Translations under genes and position numbers: made by a program
Shown here: positions 61,047-64,000 of the stretch, one piece after another
Layout of the letters: every line of letters begins with the position of its first letter
Numbering within the stretch: the first letter of the stretch is position 1
The notes under the pieces: model-generated
Told to the model about the DNA's origin: nothing
The model's database searches: none
What the model saw: only the letters and a program-made list of their open reading frames with translations
Source of the DNA: Micavibrio sp. UBA1850
Lineage (GTDB): Bacteria; Pseudomonadota; Alphaproteobacteria; Micavibrionales; Micavibrionaceae
DNA length: 64,000 nucleotides
Reading direction: 5' to 3'
Assembly: GCA_002338525.1 (NCBI GenBank)
Contig: DDIM01000004.1
Span: forward strand, 186,001 to 250,000

Positions 61047-62303
61047 ATGGAAACACAAAACGATAGAGAGCGCGTTATCATTTTGGATACAAGCTTAAGA
61101 GACGGCGAACAACAGCCAGACATTGAGTACACACAAGACCAGAAAATTAAAATTGCGTCTTTGCTGGAAAAAGTTGGCGTTGATGTAATTGAGGCCGGAT
61201 ACCCTGCGGCATCTCCTGGCGAGTTTTGGACGGTGAACAAGATTGCACATAATTTTGCAAATAAACCCAATGTGACGATATGCGCGCTTGTATCAACAGT
61301 GGTAGACCATGTTCATAAAACAGCGGCATGCTTGCAGCCTGCGGCAAGTAAACGTATCCATACTTATATTGGAACCTCTCCCCAACACCGTGCAGCATTG
61401 AACAAAACCAAAGAGGAAATAATCGGGGATGCCCAACTTGCAGTATCGTGTGCAAAACAATATACCGACGATGTTCAATTTTCCGCAGAAGATGCCATCC
61501 GCACCGAGCGTGAATTTTTAAAAGAAATTTTTGAAGCAACTATAAAAGCAGGAGCCACAACCATTAACGTCCCTGACACAGTGGGTAAACAAAGACCTAA
61601 AAAGGTTGAGGAACTATTTAAATGGTTAAAAAGCAACGTAGAGGGAATAGAAAAGGTTACGTTATCAATTCATTGCCACAATGATTTAGGTAATGCATCG
61701 GCAAATTCTATCGCAGCCATCGAAGGGGGCGCCCGCCAAGTCGAATGCACCATGAATGGCTACGGAGAACGCGCGGGGAATACATGTTTAAAAACTGTAG
61801 TTATGAATATAGATGAGTATGGAGATGATTTAGGCGTCACCACAAATATTAATAGACGTCATTTAATACCGATGGAACGTTTGCTAGCCAGAACCACAAA
61901 TGTTGGGCTGCCCACAAACCGCCCCGGTGGTGAAAATGCCAACACACATAAATCGGGCGGCCATCAAAGTAAAATGTCAAAAGATAAATCAACATACGAA
62001 ATTCTAGATATTGGTGAGTATGGCGGGCGATCAAAAGGATTTATCATTGATAAATTAAGTGGTCGCGCTGGTGTACGCAGTGTATTAAAAGATTTAGGGT
62101 TCGAAAGTGTCACAAAAACACAGCTTAACAATATTTATAACGAATGTATGATGGTGGCAGACAAAACAAACAAGGCTGTGCCAAAATCACAAATAAAAGA
62201 CATCGCGACAAAGGAACTGGAGGCGCGCTTTAACGAGGCTTCAGCATCACAGGATAATGCACAAACTCACAATGTAGGCTTTACGCGTCATATGATCAGA
62301 TAA
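61047..62303 (+). CDS. leuA: 2-isopropylmalate synthase-like enzyme, short form without regulatory domain
   Basis: HMGL-like TIM-barrel enzyme that joins acetyl-CoA and 2-oxoisovalerate in the first leucine-specific step. The N-terminal signature is ILDTSLRDGEQQPDIEYT, the metal-binding HxH is in LSIHCHNDLGNASAN near residue 205, and GARQVECTMNGYGERAGNT follows. The communication region has GENANTHKSGGHQSKM. At 418 residues it stops where the C-terminal LeuA dimer (leucine-feedback) domain of about 110 residues would begin. The leucine leader upstream supports a leucine role over homocitrate or citramalate synthase. csaA follows after 34 nt. Confidence 0.85.
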   Translation: METQNDRERVIILDTSLRDGEQQPDIEYTQDQKIKIASLLEKVGVDVIEAGYPAASPGEFWTVNKIAHNFANKPNVTICALVSTVVDHVHKTAACLQPAASKRIHTYIGTSPQHRAALNKTKEEIIGDAQLAVSCAKQYTDDVQFSAEDAIRTEREFLKEIFEATIKAGATTINVPDTVGKQRPKKVEELFKWLKSNVEGIEKVTLSIHCHNDLGNASANSIAAIEGGARQVECTMNGYGERAGNTCLKTVVMNIDEYGDDLGVTTNINRRHLIPMERLLARTTNVGLPTNRPGGENANTHKSGGHQSKMSKDKSTYEILDIGEYGGRSKGFIIDKLSGRAGVRSVLKDLGFESVTKTQLNNIYNECMMVADKTNKAVPKSQIKDIATKELEARFNEASASQDNAQTHNVGFTRHMIR

Positions 62304-62337
62304 AGTCTTTTGAGGATTTTATAAAAAGGATTTTATA

Positions 62338-62676
62338 ATGGAAAATATCGACTTTAACACATTTCAATCTGTTGAATTACGTGTGGGAACAATCATAAAG
62401 GCAGAGCCTTTCCCTGAGGCAAGAAAACCAGCCATCAAGGTCTGGGTTGAGTTCGGAGGCGATATAGGTATTAAACAATCATCGGCGCAAATCACGACCC
62501 ATTATGACCCCAAAAGCTTAGTGGGAAAGCAAATTATCGGGTGTCTAAACCTTGGCTCAATGCGCATTGCAGGCTTCAAATCTGAGTTTCTAGTCATAGG
62601 GTTAACAGCATCAGATGGGTCTATTATTTTAATATCGCCAGATGCGCCTGTGCCGAATGGCGAGAAATTATGCTAA
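62338..62676 (+). CDS. csaA: CsaA-like tRNA-binding domain protein
   Basis: 112-residue OB-fold protein of the tRNA-binding domain family (also in MetRS C-terminus and Arc1p). Key blocks are VELRVGTIIKAEPFPEARKPAIKVWVEFG and IKQSSAQITTHYDPKSLVGKQIIGCLNLG, then IAGFKSEFLVIGLTASDG. CsaA in Bacillus is described as a secretion-linked chaperone; a tRNA-related role is also possible. AAAAGGA lies before the ATG. It is probably co-transcribed with leuA and so under leucine control. Its 3' end overlaps the gene on the other strand by 9 bp. Confidence 0.88.
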   Translation: MENIDFNTFQSVELRVGTIIKAEPFPEARKPAIKVWVEFGGDIGIKQSSAQITTHYDPKSLVGKQIIGCLNLGSMRIAGFKSEFLVIGLTASDGSIILISPDAPVPNGEKLC

Positions 62677-63477
62677 GCTTAGATAGGTTGATCGAAGCGT
62701 AGAAGGTTCATTTGATCCTTGGCGAAAGTGAAGCAATGATTGGTCGCCCCGCCACCAAGAATTTGGCGTAATGACAGTTTGATACGCGTCTGCCTGCCAA
62801 TGATGGTCATAGCATTGCGCATCTTCATAATATGAGCGAAGCCGGTTGGTAAAACTTTCATCGTGTTCAAGAATAACGTTACGGCTTTCAATTTCACCAC
62901 TTACTAATGAGAAGGTAAAGCTTTTATCCAGCTGTCTTTCCATTTCATCCATCACAAGAGGATGCAGTGTGCCGCGCTCTGCTAACAACATTTTTTGCAT
63001 AGCATGGCGCGTATGAAGGGCGGTTGTGTAGGTGGTGGGAATGTTTCTTTGATCTTCAAATTCCTTTGTCAAAACAATTGAATCAGGATCTTCTAGGGTA
63101 AAACCTTTTCCTTTTGTTGTGTATTGATCACGATGAGGCGGGTCTTGAATTAATTGAAACTGAGGGTCTTCAGGTGCTTTGTCCTTAAGGTCTACAATTT
63201 TCAGCTTCGCAGTAAAACTGCTTGCAAATGTTGCGTTATTAAGAATTAAAACAACGCCATTGTCATTTGCAAACTTATATAAATCTCGTTTATTCGTTGT
63301 AAGGTCGCCTTTATCAAATCGCTCTCGATGTGTGCCTGCCTCAATTATAGGGGCGATATCGGCTGTTTGATCAAATGTCACAGATACAGCGAAGGGGCGC
63401 ACAAGCTCAATATTCAAATCTGCGTTGAAAATATTTTTTAAAGCACGGCGGTCTCTACTTGTTATACGATCCATCAT
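62668..63477 (-). CDS. Unknown protein, possibly a 2-oxoglutarate/Fe(II) oxygenase
   Basis: About 269 residues, soluble, no signal. I do not recognise the family with certainty. PPHRDQYTTKG near residue 113 gives an HxD-like pair, and GDQSLLHFRQGSNEPSTLRSTYLSL at the end resembles the distal His and Arg of TauD-like oxygenases (His, then Arg about ten residues on). TTYTTALHTRHAMQKML lies between. This is a guess from motif order, not a match to a named family. The ATG at 63477 is preferred to the TTG at 63483. It precedes csaA's end on the other strand and follows rsmE by 27-33 nt. Confidence 0.55.
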   Translation of the reverse strand: MMDRITSRDRRALKNIFNADLNIELVRPFAVSVTFDQTADIAPIIEAGTHRERFDKGDLTTNKRDLYKFANDNGVVLILNNATFASSFTAKLKIVDLKDKAPEDPQFQLIQDPPHRDQYTTKGKGFTLEDPDSIVLTKEFEDQRNIPTTYTTALHTRHAMQKMLLAERGTLHPLVMDEMERQLDKSFTFSLVSGEIESRNVILEHDESFTNRLRSYYEDAQCYDHHWQADAYQTVITPNSWWRGDQSLLHFRQGSNEPSTLRSTYLSLA

Positions 63478-63509
63478 GCGCAATGTTATATACCATAAAT
63501 AAAATTATG

Positions 63510-64000
63510 TCAATGTTTGACCAGATGGGAAAGTCCATAAAGCGCGGCCGTTTCCGCGCGTAAAATATTGTCGCCTAAGCTTACGGCTTGAATAGCTTTA
63601 AAGTTTTGAAGCATTTCAGTTTCTTGTTGGGTAAATCCCCCCTCGGGCCCAATCAGTATGGCGGTATCATTTTTTATATCAATGCTTGAGAGGAGCGGCG
63701 CGTCCCCGCGCTCAATAGCAGCAAAAAGCGGTGTGCTCTCTTCCCAGCTTGCACAAAATTTATCCAACGTGTTTAAGGGATGGAGGCGTGCAAGATCAAG
63801 TCGCTCGCACTGCTCTGTGGCTTCAATAATTTGTGCCTGAATGCGGTCTGCATTAATTTTTCGAACCTCTGTATTATGTGTGACAACCGGGTGTAGGTCA
63901 GTGGCGCCCAACTCGATTGCCTTTTCGATCATGAAATCAAGGCGTTGCTTTTTAATAGGGGCAAAAATCAAATGTGTTTTATTAAGACCCTTATTCGTCT
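63510..64000 (-). CDS. rsmE: 16S rRNA m3U1498 methyltransferase RsmE, cut by the window edge
   Basis: SPOUT-class methyltransferase that modifies U1498 of 16S rRNA. The frame stays open to base 64000, reading through TNKGLNKTHLIFAPIKKQR, so the start lies outside the window and the TTG at 63971 is not the true start. The visible part, about 163 residues, covers the knot domain: FMIEKAIELGATDLHPVVT, EATEQCERLDLARLHPL, and the SAM-binding knot LIGPEGGFTQQE and SLGDNILRAETAAL. The N-terminal PUA-like domain is missing from view. Confidence 0.95.
   Translation of the reverse strand, partial: TNKGLNKTHLIFAPIKKQRLDFMIEKAIELGATDLHPVVTHNTEVRKINADRIQAQIIEATEQCERLDLARLHPLNTLDKFCASWEESTPLFAAIERGDAPLLSSIDIKNDTAILIGPEGGFTQQETEMLQNFKAIQAVSLGDNILRAETAALYGLSHLVKH

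Noticed and set aside
1..64000. Mobile elements, CRISPR arrays, prophage and tRNA genes
   Set aside because: No transposase, integrase, phage structural gene, regular short repeat array or cloverleaf sequence was found on either strand.

Overview
This 64 kb window is a chromosomal segment of an AT-rich alphaproteobacterium. The class-level call rests on the rho-hemJ-hemH-hemE block beside a candidate replication origin, a separate dnaA-dnaN-recF cluster, an aa3-type cytochrome oxidase block (ctaC, ctaD, ctaB), HemJ-type haem synthesis and a thioredoxin-reductase-like ferredoxin reductase. Order and genus cannot be fixed from sequence reading alone. I found no phage genes, transposase, CRISPR array or tRNA. 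Nearly all of the DNA is coding, and many neighbours overlap by 1-4 nt.

Layout. 1-7 kb: prmA (cut by the window edge), tsaE and a ferredoxin-NADP reductase diverging across an 18-bp palindrome, thrS with an altered editing motif, a membrane-anchored LapG-like cysteine protease with a cytoplasmic MshEN-like domain, a HAD phosphatase and a 48-residue exported peptide. 7-12 kb: a minus-strand block hemE-hemH-hemJ-rho-L,D-transpeptidase. 11.9-12.2 kb: candidate oriC with several DnaA-box-like sites, between hemE and an unknown gene, the arrangement known from Caulobacter and Rickettsia. 12-16 kb: Bax-inhibitor-1 protein, MscL with a basic tail, HtrA protease. 16-23 kb: a two-partner secretion pair, arranged divergently, whose 1670-residue HMW-like exoprotein ends in a cysteine pair. 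23-32 kb: typA, mutM (with a missing zinc ligand), rpsT, dnaA, dnaN, recF.

32-45 kb: two Ter-domain proteins around a Na+/Ca2+ exchanger, PBP1A, a DUF898/M48 pair, YqgE, an esterase, and M16 and M32 peptidases. 45-54 kb: the fatty-acid block fabG-acpP-fabF and mltG, split by two tandem O-antigen-ligase-like paralogues and a transglutaminase-like protein. Next come the SRP RNA gene and a three-gene acyltransferase-sulfotransferase-methyltransferase cassette that probably decorates a surface glycan. 54-64 kb: dnaB, ctaB, ilvA, ctaD, ctaC, then leuA-csaA behind a classical leucine attenuator (a leader peptide with 8 leucines in 25 residues, an antiterminator and a terminator), an unknown protein that may be a 2-oxoglutarate oxygenase, and rsmE running off the end.

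Themes. Replication and chromosome start (oriC, dnaA, dnaN, recF, dnaB), cell envelope (PBP1A, MltG, L,D-transpeptidase, TPS adhesin, surface-glycan genes) and branched-chain amino acid synthesis (ilvA, leuA) dominate. Several promoters place the transcription start on or next to the start codon, which suggests that leaderless mRNAs are common. The most interesting items are the leucine attenuator, the c-di-GMP-type domain fused to a LapG-like protease, the candidate origin, the modular TPS adhesin with its cysteine pair, and the glycan genes inside the fab locus.
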